A DNA stretch of 20,000 bases from Halisarca cf. caerulea (GCA_963170055.1 CAUJGJ010000444.1:7675618-7695617); one strand, 5' to 3'. Counted from the stretch's first letter, positions 8,286 to 17,914 are shown. Made by a program: numbers and translations. Notes: generated by a model from the sequence alone, not told the origin.

Positions 8286-8504
8286 GTACCGTAGATACAG
8301 AGACCAGGAGACAAATGGACATGTATGCATAATTGTAACCTTATTTAATTTACTATTTATCACAAATAATGCATACATAATGTACATACTGTAATTAGCT
8401 ACAACCATAGTTATTTTATTCTTTTAAGTGCTCAATGTCTGATTGTGGTCTATGTAAGGTAAGAAAACAATGGTAAGTACATACATGACCCATGAGCCAC
8501 ATAG

Positions 8505-8567
<63 letters not shown>

Positions 8568-8742
8568 CACATGCACACCCGCACATGAACACACGCACAT
8601 ACACACACACACTCAAACACACCACCAAAACATACACATGCACTACACTCTTGCACCTGTATACCTATGAAAGCTCACACATACAATCACATACACATAC
8701 CACAAACACACATTACATGTGTTTTTATGTTCGTGTTTACAT

Positions 8743-8773
<31 letters not shown>

Positions 8774-8911
8774 CATTGTGTGAATGTGTGTACATATGTA
8801 GGGGAGTGGGAATTTGAATGTGTGTGTGTGTGTGTGTGTTGTGTGAATGAGTAAACATGTGCGATTCAGTGGGCATTTGAATGTGTGTGTGTGTGTGAGT
8901 GTGTGTGTGTG

Positions 8912-8967
<56 letters not shown>

Positions 8968-9030
8968 ATCAATGTGTGTTGTAGGTGTATGCATGTCTCA
9001 CCAAATGTTTTTTTTGTTTTCAAATCCAGC
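8286..9030. repeat. Tandem unit copy 3: alpha-3, CA tract, beta-3, TG tracts, gamma
   Basis: Alpha-3 (about 8301-8465, AGACCAGGAGACAAATGG at its start) continues the unit interrupted at 3108, so the 5.2-kb X complex was inserted between gamma-2 and alpha-3. CA tract 8507-8564, beta-3 about 8612-8745, TG runs 8750-8772, 8819-8839 and 8884-8965, gamma 8966-9030 (ending CAAATCCAG). Confidence 0.8.
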
Positions 9031-9241
9031 ATACCGTATACCCTTTAATTTTCGCATGGTTTTATAATGGCGGTATTCGCAGATTGGAATCCATCCATGA
9101 AAGTTTAGACCTGTGAAAATTTTGATCAGGCTCTTGTGTAATGGCAAAACATGGCCTTCCACGAATATTAAAATGCGAAAATTGCTAAAAGTCAAAATCC
9201 ACGAAATATGCACCCCACAAAAATTAAAGCACATATGGTAT
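9031..9241 (+). mobile_element. MITE with ATACCGTAT-type TIRs, 211 bp
   Basis: The left end ATACCGTATACCCTTTAATT and the inverted right end ATACCATATGTGCTTTAATT agree at most positions. The interior contains GCTCTTGTGTAATGGCAAAA. A second, inverted copy lies at 16285-16484, which defines it as a dispersed family. It splits tandem unit 3/4 between CAAATCCAG and AGACCAAGAAAC. No coding capacity. Confidence 0.7.
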
Positions 9242-9243
9242 TG

Positions 9244-9805
9244 GATGAAAAGACCAAGAAACAAATGGACATGTATGTATAATTGTAACCATAATTATCT
9301 TTTGATTTATCACAAATGTATATATGTAATGTACATAATATAACTAATTGCAACCATAGTTATTTTCTTCATTTAAGTGTTCAGCATCTGATTATGGCCT
9401 GTATAAGGTAAGAGAACAAGGACAATAATAACTACTAACAAGCTCAAGATGCACACACATTTTTGCATGTGAATACACTACACCTGAACCACACACACAC
9501 ACACACATACACACACACATACATGCACACACGCAAATGCACACACACATACATACATACACACCACCACAATACACACATGAACTACACACATGCATCT
9601 TCATGTCTACAAACATTCACACATGAACACAAGCACATGTACACGGCACAAACACACTTTTAATGTGTGTGTTTATGTTTGTGTGTACATGTATGTGTGC
9701 ATATGTGTGCATTTCTGAGTGTGTTAAATGCAAATGTATATGTGAGAGTGTATGTGGATGTGTGTGCATGTGTGTGTGCTTGTGTGTGTGTGTGTGTGTG
9801 TGTAT
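9244..9805. repeat. Tandem unit copy 4: alpha-4, CA tract, beta-4, TG tract
   Basis: Alpha-4 about 9251-9455, CA-rich 9490-9560, beta-4 9560-9725 (CACCACCACAATACACAC and ATTTCTGAGTGTG), TG run 9775-9803. The unit is cut by the 1.14-kb element at 9806. Confidence 0.8.
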
Positions 9806-10947
9806 CGCATGTGGGACATGTCTAATTCGCACTTTTATGGCTTCAGCGGTTACAAAATTTACCTTCGCTTTTTTGTTTTATTTCTTCTGACAAAATAGCG
9901 CTATCTTCTAGCAACTGGTATCATCGTATAGACAGCTATATTACCTTTCGTTTGATGCCAAACTTGAAAGTATTCTGTTCGCTCTAACAAAAGTATAGGC
10001 ATTCTCCCTAAACATATAAAAACATGAAAAAAGGCCGGGAGGCAGTGCAGCTTCAAAACTGGGGGCTAAAATATTGGCATACAGGTTCCTTATGTAAGTA
10101 TCTAAAACTTCCATGTTGGGGATTTGAAGATCTCTAATAGTTTTAGAGAAAATCACTGAAAACCACAATTTCAATACAATGCAAGCTCACCTTTTCGCGT
10201 ATAACTTGTGAATACGGCAATGGATCAAAATCCCCAACATGGAAGTTCTGTATTATCCTATAATACAGCCGAAAAACGAAGAAAAGTAGGACAATCGGCG
10301 GTTTGCCACTGCCTCCCAGCCATTAACGTTTTCACTGGCCTAGAACTACTTAGCAGCCATTTTGTCACATGACTGTCGCATGATACATTGAAGTGACGTC
10401 ACCTAAAGGAATCACTAGTCAAGTGGAATAGAGGCTTAATTTCTGTATTCTCAGACTTAGTCCTTTCATTTCGTACCTTTCGTCGCTGATATGTAGTCTT
10501 ACTTCGCCGAGAAAGATGGAAAACTCCTAAATTTTGGTGCTGCGATTTCATATACGCACTAAAAGTCATCAAAAGTTAAAGAGGAAAGAAGCCCGAAGAA
10601 CCTCTAATCTGATAAGCGCAGTAACCCAGACTTCTTTTACTGGCGTGTTTAAACTACAATTTGTCTTTTAATTCGCTTAGTTTTGCATCGCCAGCCTTTT
10701 CTGTTTCTCCTTTACAAGTATCAAGGGAAAGCAGCTGGTGACGCGAAACTAAGATCCATCGTAGGCGAAAGCTTGAGGCCTTGAGCGAGTTGATCTAGGG
10801 CTGTTTTGAAATCTTTACATCAAAATCTTTTGCTATAGTCATGGGCTGGTCACATGATATTGTATCGCAAAGCCAGCTAAGGTTGTGAAATTCCTTCTAT
10901 TAGACACCTCCGCTGAAATTCTAAGCTCACGGACATGTCCCACATGC

Positions 10948-10948
<1 letters not shown>
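9806..10948. mobile_element. Non-autonomous DNA element, 1143 bp, inside a TG tract
   Basis: The TIRs are CGCATGTGGGACATGTC (9806-9822) and the inverse of GGACATGTCCCACATGCG (10931-10948). A second copy with the same ends and near-identical interior is at 16591-17752. The interior has two nested inverted repeats: GGGAGGCAGTG (10037-10047) with CACTGCCTCCC (10307-10317), and a perfect 20-base pair at 10106-10125 with 10228-10247 (AACTTCCATGTTGGGGATTT). TG microsatellite lies on both sides. A 77-codon minus-strand frame at 9941-10174 is not conserved as protein, so no gene is called. The superfamily is unknown. Confidence 0.8.
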
Positions 10949-11004
<56 letters not shown>

Positions 11005-11160
11005 TGTGTGTGTGTGTGCACGTGTGTTGTGTGAATGTGTGTACATGCATTGTGGCGTGGGTATTTGAATGTGTGCATGTGTTTATGTGCATTCCTGTAT
11101 GTGTATGTACATTTGTGTGCATGTGTGTATATATAGGGTGTGTTGGTGTGCATATTATGT
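10949..11160. repeat. TG tract resuming after the 1.14-kb element
   Basis: Pure (TG)n at 10950-11000 followed by imperfect TG with GTGTGTACATGCATTG and ATTTGAATGTGTGCATG. It is the right half of the microsatellite split at 9806. Confidence 0.75.
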
Positions 11161-11690
11161 AAGTACAGTGAAAACCACTTATGACATATTCCATGGTAAT
11201 CTAAAAATCCTTTTGCATCAACAATATTTCTTTTTAAAAGAAATGATACAAAAACTATCAATTTCTACCAGAAAATCTTTGGAAACTTACACTTAATACA
11301 AGTTTAACTTTAAAAGATTCTAAAGAACATCTTTTTGTGTGTTAAGCATCATTTGTACCTCTAAAAACAGATTATGGGGTCAAAAGTCGCCTAATTTTGA
11401 AGATTCTAAGTAGGCAGCCATCTTTCAATACTACCTAGTAACAAAAAATGGCTGGATATTTGACCTTTATTCGGCGATTTAGAGCCTTTGCTTATCAAAG
11501 TAGGACTGAAGAAGACTTTTTCTATAGCTGAAAGGCATTAACATGGACAATGCTTCAACCTTCAAAGGCTATTTGATGGTTTTGGTCTCCACTTTAACAG
11601 GTTTTCTTCGTATAAAGCTGTTACAATTATATTGTGTGGTACCTGTTTTTCACAATTCGTTTAAGTTATGCAATATTTCGTACTAACTAA
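11161..11690. other. Unassigned AT-rich segment
   Basis: No coding frame, repeat partner or TIR pair was found in the window. It starts with TACAGTGAAAACCACTTATGAC, which resembles the end of a Tc1/mariner-type element, but no matching inverse end was found, so no element is called. Confidence 0.4.
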
Positions 11691-11764
11691 ATTTGTGTAT
11701 ATGTTTATGTTTGTATGTGATTTGTGTGTATGTCCAGGATTGTATGTGTGTGTGTGCGTTTGTA

Positions 11765-11813
<49 letters not shown>

Positions 11814-11938
11814 ATGTGTATGTGTGCATGTGTGTTTCCACATGGATACATGTGTACATGTGTCTGTGTGTGTGTGCATGTGTGTATGTGTGCATGTGTG
11901 TTTCTACATGGATACATGTGTACATGTGTGTGTGTGTG

Positions 11939-11995
<57 letters not shown>

Positions 11996-12082
11996 ATGTG
12001 CACTATTGTGTGTGTGTGTATACACGGGTGTGTGTGCATGTGTTTCTACTTGTGTACATGTGTACATGTGTCTATGTGTGTG
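11691..12082. repeat. TG array with about 65-bp minisatellite
   Basis: TG runs (11768-11811, 11941-11993) alternate with a unit containing TGTGCATGTGTGTTTC and ACATGGATACATGTGTACATG, at about 11826-11866 and 11889-11930, with a shorter version at 12036-12072. The same unit occurs once near 2940-2985. Long frames on both strands are microsatellite translations, not genes. Confidence 0.75.
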
Positions 12083-12420
12083 TGTTCCTGGCTGAAACTG
12101 GTGAAGTTCTCGTGGGAGTTGAGATATAAGCGATTACAGTGGTTTGGCCACTTCCAAAGGATGTCACACCATTGATCACAGCAGTAGATTTCAAAATGCC
12201 GACTAATGGGGAAGAAGAAGCCTGGGAGAACCTCGTTCCGATGGATAGATGTTGTCAACAGGGACCTGTCCAAGATCAATAACTGGGAAGAACTAGAGGA
12301 CAGGAACCAGTGGCAATCTGCCATCCACCACCTGTGCTTTCCAACCAGCTTATTGACCACTGTCTGATGTACATAAATGCTGTGGTCACCCCACGTCCAA
12401 GCATAGATGAGGTGTATGAA
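12083..12420 (+). pseudogene. 3' end of a non-LTR retrotransposon (LINE) reverse-transcriptase ORF
   Basis: In one frame from 12083 to the stop at 12365-12367 the translation contains RLQWFGHFQRM, then KKKPGRTSFRWIDVVNRDL, then NNWEELEDRNQW. This is the typical C-terminal tail of endonuclease/reverse-transcriptase polyproteins (general pattern RWFGHvxRM, GRRxxGRP, RWxDxvxxDL, AxDRxxW). Two in-frame stops (TGA 12173, TAG 12185) show decay, and the catalytic parts are missing, as in 5'-truncated LINE copies. About 50 bases of 3' UTR end in GATGAGGTGTATGAAGAAG before a (TG)n tract. TG sequence lies on both sides. The clade cannot be set from this fragment. Confidence 0.8.
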
Positions 12421-12421
12421 G

Positions 12422-12485
<64 letters not shown>

Positions 12486-12650
12486 ATTTATGTTTGTGTA
12501 TACATATGTGTACATATGTGTGTGGTAGGTGTGTATGTGTGTGCCTTACCAATAATGGACATGTGTGTATAATTTTAATTGTAACCTTTTTAATCTTGCT
12601 GTTTTTATCACAAACAATGCACACATAATTAACATGTAATTAGTTGTAAC
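12421..12650. repeat. TG tract, gamma and truncated alpha-5
   Basis: Pure (TG)n 12424-12482, gamma (GTGTGTGGTAGGTGTGTATG, about 12518-12537), then alpha-5 from 12554 (ATAATGGACATGTGTG, AATTGTAACC, ATCACAAACAATGC). Alpha-5 stops after TAGTTGTAACCAT at 12653, where the other alphas continue AGTTATTTTC. This is the last recognisable unit of the array. Confidence 0.7.
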
Positions 12651-12715
12651 CATGTACCTTTACAATCTGGAAAACACTGGACTAAGTATTTCCAGACTGT
12701 AAAGATATGTACATG
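12651..12715. other. 65-nt hairpin at the end of alpha-5
   Basis: The left arm 12651-12673 (CATGTACCTTTACAATCTGG...) pairs with 12689-12715 (...CCAGACTGTAAAGATATG...) with one mismatch and one 4-base bulge around a 15-base loop. Size and shape resemble a microRNA precursor, but a tiny foldback transposon remnant explains it equally well. Confidence 0.55.
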
Positions 12716-12785
12716 CATCACACTGTGTACTGTTGAACAATCAAATTGATATATATGTATTATTACTGAATTTATTGCTTCAATA

Positions 12786-12873
12786 GATGTGGTGAAATGT
12801 ATGTCACTCTTCATGATCTCCTCAAAGAAGATCCCACAGTACCGCCTGGATTGGTGAAGAATATACCAGGGAA
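12786..12873 (+). other. Possible exon with GTAAGT donor
   Basis: A frame beginning after an acceptor-like TTGCTTCAATAG reads CGEMYVTLHDLLKEDP and VPPGLVKNIPGK, and ends at AAGAG followed by GTAAGT near 12876, a consensus donor. The composition looks protein-like and the frame is open throughout. No family is recognised and no convincing partner exon was found, so it may be chance or a relic. Confidence 0.25.
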
Positions 12874-12891
12874 GAGGTAAGTAATATTCTT

Positions 12892-13107
12892 TTATTGTTG
12901 AAGTTTTACAGCTTTGCTCATGTTTTCTACCTTGGTTGTAGTTTTTGTCATGCTAGCTGAAATTTTCATGCATGAAAGCACTCCAGCATTGAAAAGTGCC
13001 GTTTTATTTAAAGCACTATATGAAAGGAGACTGCAATCCACATAGTAATATGCTGAAGCTTTTGGAATGAACTTAGACTGTCCAGACATAGAACGAGTGA
13101 TACACAA
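12892..13107 (-). other. 71-codon open frame, unrecognised
   Basis: The frame ends in KISASMTKTTTKVENMSKAV, a charged, helix-like composition. On the opposite strand the same DNA also has a long open stretch (containing HESTPALKSAVLFKALYERR), so strand and reality are undecided. No domain is recognised. It is listed only because this is one of the few stretches in the region not made of repeats. Confidence 0.15.
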
Positions 13108-13109
13108 AT

Positions 13110-14240
13110 GTCAGTAACTGCCAAGGACTACATTCAGGAAACTGGACATAGTGGAAGGGGTGGTAGGCAGGCAAGGGCTATGATAGTCCCTACTAATGCC
13201 AAGTACACTGAATAATCCATGCAAGAATACCATAAAATCAAGGGGTGTTGAAGAGAGTACTTATTCAGTTCATGTACAAACATTCATTATGACAGTAGTG
13301 AAAAAGATGTAACCCTGTGTAAATTGTGCTAGCTGTGTTGACTTGAATTCTGTCATGTCTTAATGGAATTAATTGTCTATCTGTGACAATTAGTGATAAC
13401 AGGAAACAACAGTAGCCACACAATGAGGGAGGGCTGTCCACATGGTCACATTAAATAGGCAAATAATACAAATACATATTACAAAATCAACCAGCTAAGT
13501 TACTGGAGTAATAAACAGGTCACCTACACCATTTGTAGTAAAGGCACAGGTGAAGGTGAGGGAGTCAATATTGTGGGAGGAATATGTCTACAAATCTTGG
13601 AGGATATTTGCCAGCAAAGAAGTATTTTTGTGCTATAGGCAGAGTAGAAGTTGCAAATAAACAGAATAGAAAGGTAATATAAGGAGACAGTGCCAGGTTC
13701 TACATTGATAGTCTAAATGAGTGTGCACAAGAGAACTCCTGATAGGAGTTTATCAACTGCTCTGCACAATATGCCTCCAAACTACCACTACATTTGCCAA
13801 ACCTGCCAGGACACGACAAAAAGGTGGACAATTCTTAGGTAGCAGCTAGAGGATACACTAGCAGACCTAAAGCACAACCTTGGTCAGCTACTTAACAACA
13901 ACCAACCTCAGCCAGAAATCTCCGGACCCTCTGATGTATCAACCCCTAAAGGAGAAGGGTACAGGCAAAAGGGTCTCCTGGTGTTGCAGTGAGTAGGAAC
14001 AAAGTACATGCATAACATGTAGAGTGAGTACTAGCATAATAAATCACGCCATATGCTACTATGTATATACTTTTTCATCCAAGAATCTGTGTATGTGTGC
14101 GTGTGGGCATGGGAATTAACTGTCACTTCTAATTTCATGTCAATATTATGTAACTGTTATGCATTACAATTCAACAGCATATATTTTGTATGTATTACAC
14201 TCAATTAACCTAATTGGGTGGGTGATATGTATTCATTACT
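13110..14240. other. Unassigned intergenic or intronic sequence
   Basis: Mixed-composition sequence without long frames. A short plus-strand stretch from about 13750 reads MPPNYHYICQTCQD before a stop at 13837, and resumes in frame to 13992. This could be a decayed coding fragment. No repeat partner was found in the window. Confidence 0.3.
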
Positions 14241-14259
14241 TATGTATGTACGTACACTA

Positions 14260-14387
14260 ATAGATCATAGAATCACGGAGAGGGAAGCAAAGGAAAGCTA
14301 AGGCTCAAACACAATTGCAACAACACACCATACACCATCTAGCAAGAGGAAATGTCACACTGGCTATGAAAGACATATGTACTTGAA
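14260..14387 (+). other. Possible terminal exon fragment
   Basis: After ACACTAATAG, an acceptor-like site, one frame reads SRRGKQRKAKAQTQLQQHTI and then ARGNVTLAMKDICT to a stop at 14385-14387. It is basic and glutamine-rich. It is unrecognised, and support is only the open frame plus the possible acceptor. Confidence 0.2.
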
Positions 14388-14549
14388 GAGGAAGCCTGAT
14401 GGATGTACAAAGATGGCAGCATGCCTAGCAAGGAGATTAGGGACACAGAAATAAGCTTTATCAGCTCACATTCCAGTTTGACATCTCTACGTCACTACAA
14501 CTGGCCATCATCACTTACAACCTTTATAATATGGTCTGCAATAGCAGAG

Positions 14550-14852
14550 AATGGGGAGTGCTGGTGGTTCAGTAGGTTAGTACTGGAAGTTAAGCAGAGA
14601 GCAGAGGGCACCACTCCACCTGTGTGCCATTTGGCATTTTCTTCCCTGCACCCCCCTGCCATCAACCTGGGAACAGATGAGAAGATGAGAAGATGACCTA
14701 CTGTAGCCACCAAACTATAACTTAAATTTGATTTTTTTTTTGATTGCGTGTGTAAGTGAGTATGTGGGATACTGGGGGCCTTAGGAGTAGCCTAGGCTAA
14801 TGGCCCGCCCAGTTAAAATAAGAAATTATTAATGTTATTATTATTATTATAA
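14550..14852 (+). mobile_element. Candidate tRNA-derived SINE with TTA tail
   Basis: TGGTTCAGTAGGTTAG at 14565-14580 matches a pol III A box (TGGCnnAGTnGG). GGCACCACTCC at 14607-14617 is a decayed B box (GGTTCGAnTCC), about 30 bases further on as in tRNA genes. A body containing TAGCCTAGGCTAATGGCCC leads to a (TTA)n tail at 14834-14851, typical of SINE/LINE 3' ends. The exact start is uncertain and no second copy lies in the window. Confidence 0.45.
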
Positions 14853-15572
14853 GATATTCAAAAATGCATGCCAACTCCACACTCTTGCATCACACACAAA
14901 ACATGCATGCATATGCTCATGTACATGTGTACACACACAACTACTCACATAAGATACAAATTATTTCATAGTACAATAATAATGTAATAGCTGCACTGAT
15001 ACAGGACGTACTTCCTGTGAAAAGGAGAGCAGACTTGACACCAGCAACATATGTCATTCTTAACATGATAGCAAAAGTTATTATAACAACCAACAACTGA
15101 ATCTAGTCTAAGATATACTATCGCTAGTATTTCAGTTGGGACACAATAACAAGTGTATATTTGCATGCATGAATATGTACATTCTTCCTATAGAAATGTG
15201 GTTTTTACATTCAATGTGTTCATGCAATTTTGAGTAGGCGTTAAGTCTATAGCAATACATTCGTATGCATGTACGTGCACCATTTCAAGTTTACAAACTG
15301 TATTCACAACATTCACACATACAACCAAGCACACACACAGCACAAACACACATGATTAAAAGAACTGAACATTTATCTAATAATATCATAAAGCAGGAAA
15401 TAGTGATACAACTGTATGCATACTTCCCACATGTAAGCACACACACACGCACGCACACACACACACACACACTAGCAAATAATTCTATCCAAAACTTTTG
15501 TGGTTGATAGCAATACTCATGTCAATCACTTGTGTCACTTGTGACTGTAGTTGGTACAGTAGAGGGTATATA
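14853..15572. other. Unassigned segment with short CA tracts
   Basis: CA-rich patches at about 15320-15350 and 15437-15470, next to TTCACAACATTCACACATAC and CACATGTAAGCACAC, weakly resemble block beta and may be an eroded fragment of the tandem unit. Nothing else was identified. Confidence 0.3.
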
Positions 15573-15765
15573 TGGTGAAACCTCTATTAAAGGACACCCC
15601 TGAAGTGTAGCCACCTCCTTTAACAGAACATTATTGCTCTGCCCCATTTGATATTCTTAGCATTCTTAGCATGTGTACTTGTAAAACCTCTGAAATAAGG
15701 ACACCTCCATAAACAGGACAGTTAATGGTGATCTCAATGGTGTCTTTATTGCAGAGGTTTCACTG
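15573..15765. mobile_element. Tigger-like MITE, 193 bp
   Basis: The left end is TGGTGAAACCTCTATTAAAGG and the inverted right end is CAGTGAAACCTCTGCAATAAAG, flanked by TA (15571-15572 and 15766-15767). TIR sequence and TA duplication fit a short non-autonomous Tc1/mariner (Tigger-type) element. An internal copy of the motif (GTAAAACCTCTGAAATAAGG, 15681-15700) suggests partial internal duplication. It differs from the 5902 Tigger termini, so it belongs to another family. Confidence 0.75.
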
Positions 15766-15914
15766 TATACACATTGCAAGCAAAACAGGGAATAGGATAT
15801 GCATCACATACTATTATTTTCAGTAACATACTGCCATATTTGATTCAGTTAGCTGTATACATTGCATACAGTAAATAGGGCACGCATAAACACATAGTAT
15901 TGCATGGGCTTAGA

Positions 15915-16284
15915 CAAGGGCGTAGCTACCATGGAGACAACCGAGGCAGTTGCCTTGGTTAAAATTTTATATTTCCCAAATGAAAAAGGCTTTCATAATG
16001 GCCCAGATATACTTCAATTTAGTGTAACTATTTGGTTCAAATTTGACATATTAAGTTAACCATAAGCCAATTCTAGTTTGGTTTAGAGGGAAAGAAGCTC
16101 TTTACTGCCAGTTTACTGCAGAAAGAATAGTTGTCTTAATGCCCATGGAAGCCATTTTATTGCTAAGAATAGAACAGTACCCTCTGTTTGGGCTGTATAC
16201 ATCAAGTTTTCTGCCGGTACAAGTATGATGCTGACAATGTTGACATTTTGCCTTAGTTATAAAACAATCCTGGCTACACCCCTG
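15915..16284. mobile_element. Short TIR element, 370 bp, hAT-like ends
   Basis: The left end CAAGGGCGTAGCTACCATGG and the inverted right end CAGGGGTGTAGCCAGGATTG agree at most positions. Ends of this kind (CAGGGGYGTAGC) occur in hAT-type MITEs. No clear 8-bp target duplication was seen. It abuts the next MITE without a gap. Confidence 0.55.
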
Positions 16285-16484
16285 TACTAAAATTTTTGTT
16301 GGTTGAAACTTCTGCATAACTTTGATATTAGCAATTTCCACATTTATATTTATGGATGGCCATGTTTTGCCACTGCACAAGAGCCCAATCTAGATTTGGC
16401 AGGCATTAACTTTCACAGATGCCTCCAACCCTTGAAATCTACAAATATAAAACCCTACAAAAATTATAGCAGACACAGTATACT
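16285..16484 (-). mobile_element. Inverted copy of the ATACC-type MITE
   Basis: Reverse-complemented, the segment aligns along its length with 9031-9241: TAATTTTTGTAGGGTTTTATA near one end, GGCTCTTGTGCAGTGGCAAA in the middle, and CAACAAAAATT near the other end. It is much more diverged than the 9031 copy at its termini (AGTATACTGTG). Confidence 0.65.
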
Positions 16485-16590
16485 CATTCTCTTGTGCATG
16501 CGACACAGATAAGTGCACCACACCTACTCTACCCTACAAGTTTTATGAAATATGTTAGATCATTATGAAATGTCCAAGATCAACAGATAT

Positions 16591-17752
16591 CACATGTGGG
16601 ACATGTCCAATTCGCACTTTTACAGCTTCAGCAGTTACAAAATTTACCTTCGCTTTTTTGCTTTATTTCTCGACAAAATAGCACTATCATCTAGCAACTG
16701 GTATCATCGTATAGACAGCTATATTGCCTTTTGTTTGATGCCAAACTTGAAAGTATTATGTTCGTTCCAACAAAAGTATACGCATTCTCCCTAAACATAT
16801 AAGAACATGAAAAAAGGCCGGGAGGCAGGGCAGCTTCGAAGCTGGGGGCATAAATATTGGCATACAGGTTCCTTATGTAAGTGTTTAAAACTTCCATGTT
16901 GGGGATTTGAAGATCTCATAGTTTTAGAAAAAATCACTAAAAAACGCAATTTCATACAATGTAAGCTCACCTTTTCGCCTATAGCTTGTGAATATGGCAA
17001 TGGATCAAAATTCCCAACATGGAAGTTCTGTATTATCCTATAATACAGCCAAAAAACGAAGAAAAGTAGGGCAATGGACGGTTTGCCACTGCCTCCCAGC
17101 CATTAAAGTTTTCACTGGCCTAGAACTACCTAGCAGCCATTTTGTCACATGACTGTCACATGATACAGTGAAGTAATGTCACCTAAAAGAAAGTGGAATA
17201 GAAGCACAATTTCTGTATTCTCGGACTAAGTCCTTTCATTTCGTATCTTTTTGTCGCTGATATGTAGTGTTACTTCGCCAAGAAAGACGGAAAACTCCCA
17301 AGTTTTGGTGCTGTAATTTCATATGCACACTAAAAGTCATCAAAGATCAAAGACGATGTTTTTCCAAAGGAAAGAAGCCCGAACAATCTCTAATCTGGTA
17401 AGCACAGTAACCTTGACTTTTACTGATGTGTTTAAACTACAATTTGTCTTTTGATTCGGTTAGTTTTGCATCGCCAGCCCTTTCTGTCTCTTCTTTACGA
17501 GCATCAAGGGAAAGCAGCTGGCGACGCGAAACTAAGATTCACCGTAGGCGAAAGTTTGAGGCCTTGAGCAAGTCGATCTTTGGCATTTTGAACGTCATGT
17601 AGGGCTGTTTTGAAATCTTTACATCAAAATCTTTTGCCAAAGTCACGGGCTGGTCACATGACATTGTGTCGTGAAGCCAGCTAAGGTTGTAAAATTCCTT
17701 CTATTAGACACCTCCGCTGAAATTCTAAGCTCACGGACATGTCCCACATGCG
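16591..17752. mobile_element. Second copy of the 1.1-kb DNA element, 1162 bp
   Basis: Ends CACATGTGGGACATGTCC (16591-16608) and GGACATGTCCCACATGCG (17735-17752). The interior matches 9806-10948 throughout with scattered substitutions and small indels, in the same orientation. The internal inverted repeat is kept at 16889-16908 with 17008-17027, with one mismatch. It is not in a TG tract; flanks are ACAGATAT and ATTGGATA. Confidence 0.85.
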
Positions 17753-17819
17753 ATTGGATAAATCGAGCAATCTACAAACAAATTATTGAGGGTAAGGAGG
17801 TAACAAGTTTGTGAGAAGC

Positions 17820-17890
17820 ACGATTTATGCTGTAAACCTGCTCTACATATTGTTGACAGCCTCAAAGAGATACACTGTATGAGAGATACA
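17820..17890 (-). pseudogene. Relic resembling the end of the PH-domain exon
   Basis: On the minus strand GTGTATCTCTTTGAGGCTGTC and CAACAATATGTAGAG align to GAGTATCTTTTTGAGGCC and AACAATTATGTGAG of the exon at 18320-18456, with a 2-3 base gap. It translates VYLFEAVNNM against EYLFEANNY. It lies 3' of that exon on the same strand, so it is probably a partial duplication that has decayed. Confidence 0.4.
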
Positions 17891-17914
17891 CCATCTACAC
17901 CCCCCACGAACATA

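Noticed and set aside
9941..10174. 77-codon minus-strand frame, partly present in the second 1.1-kb copy (16691-16897)
   Set aside because: Between copies about 7 of 58 residues differ, apparently mostly by amino-acid-changing substitutions, and the upstream half is frameshifted, so there is no sign of selection on protein.
11163..11185. TACAGTGAAAACCACTTATG as the end of a Tigger-like element
   Set aside because: No matching inverted end was found within the next kilobases.
14565..14617. A functional tRNA gene
   Set aside because: A- and B-box-like motifs are present but the B box is decayed and no cloverleaf can be drawn; a SINE head is more likely.
14403..14696. 97-codon plus-strand frame
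   Set aside because: It overlaps the SINE candidate, shows no domain, and the antisense strand is also open.
16102..16380. 92-codon minus-strand frame
   Set aside because: It runs across the junction of two unrelated MITEs and cannot be an ancestral gene.
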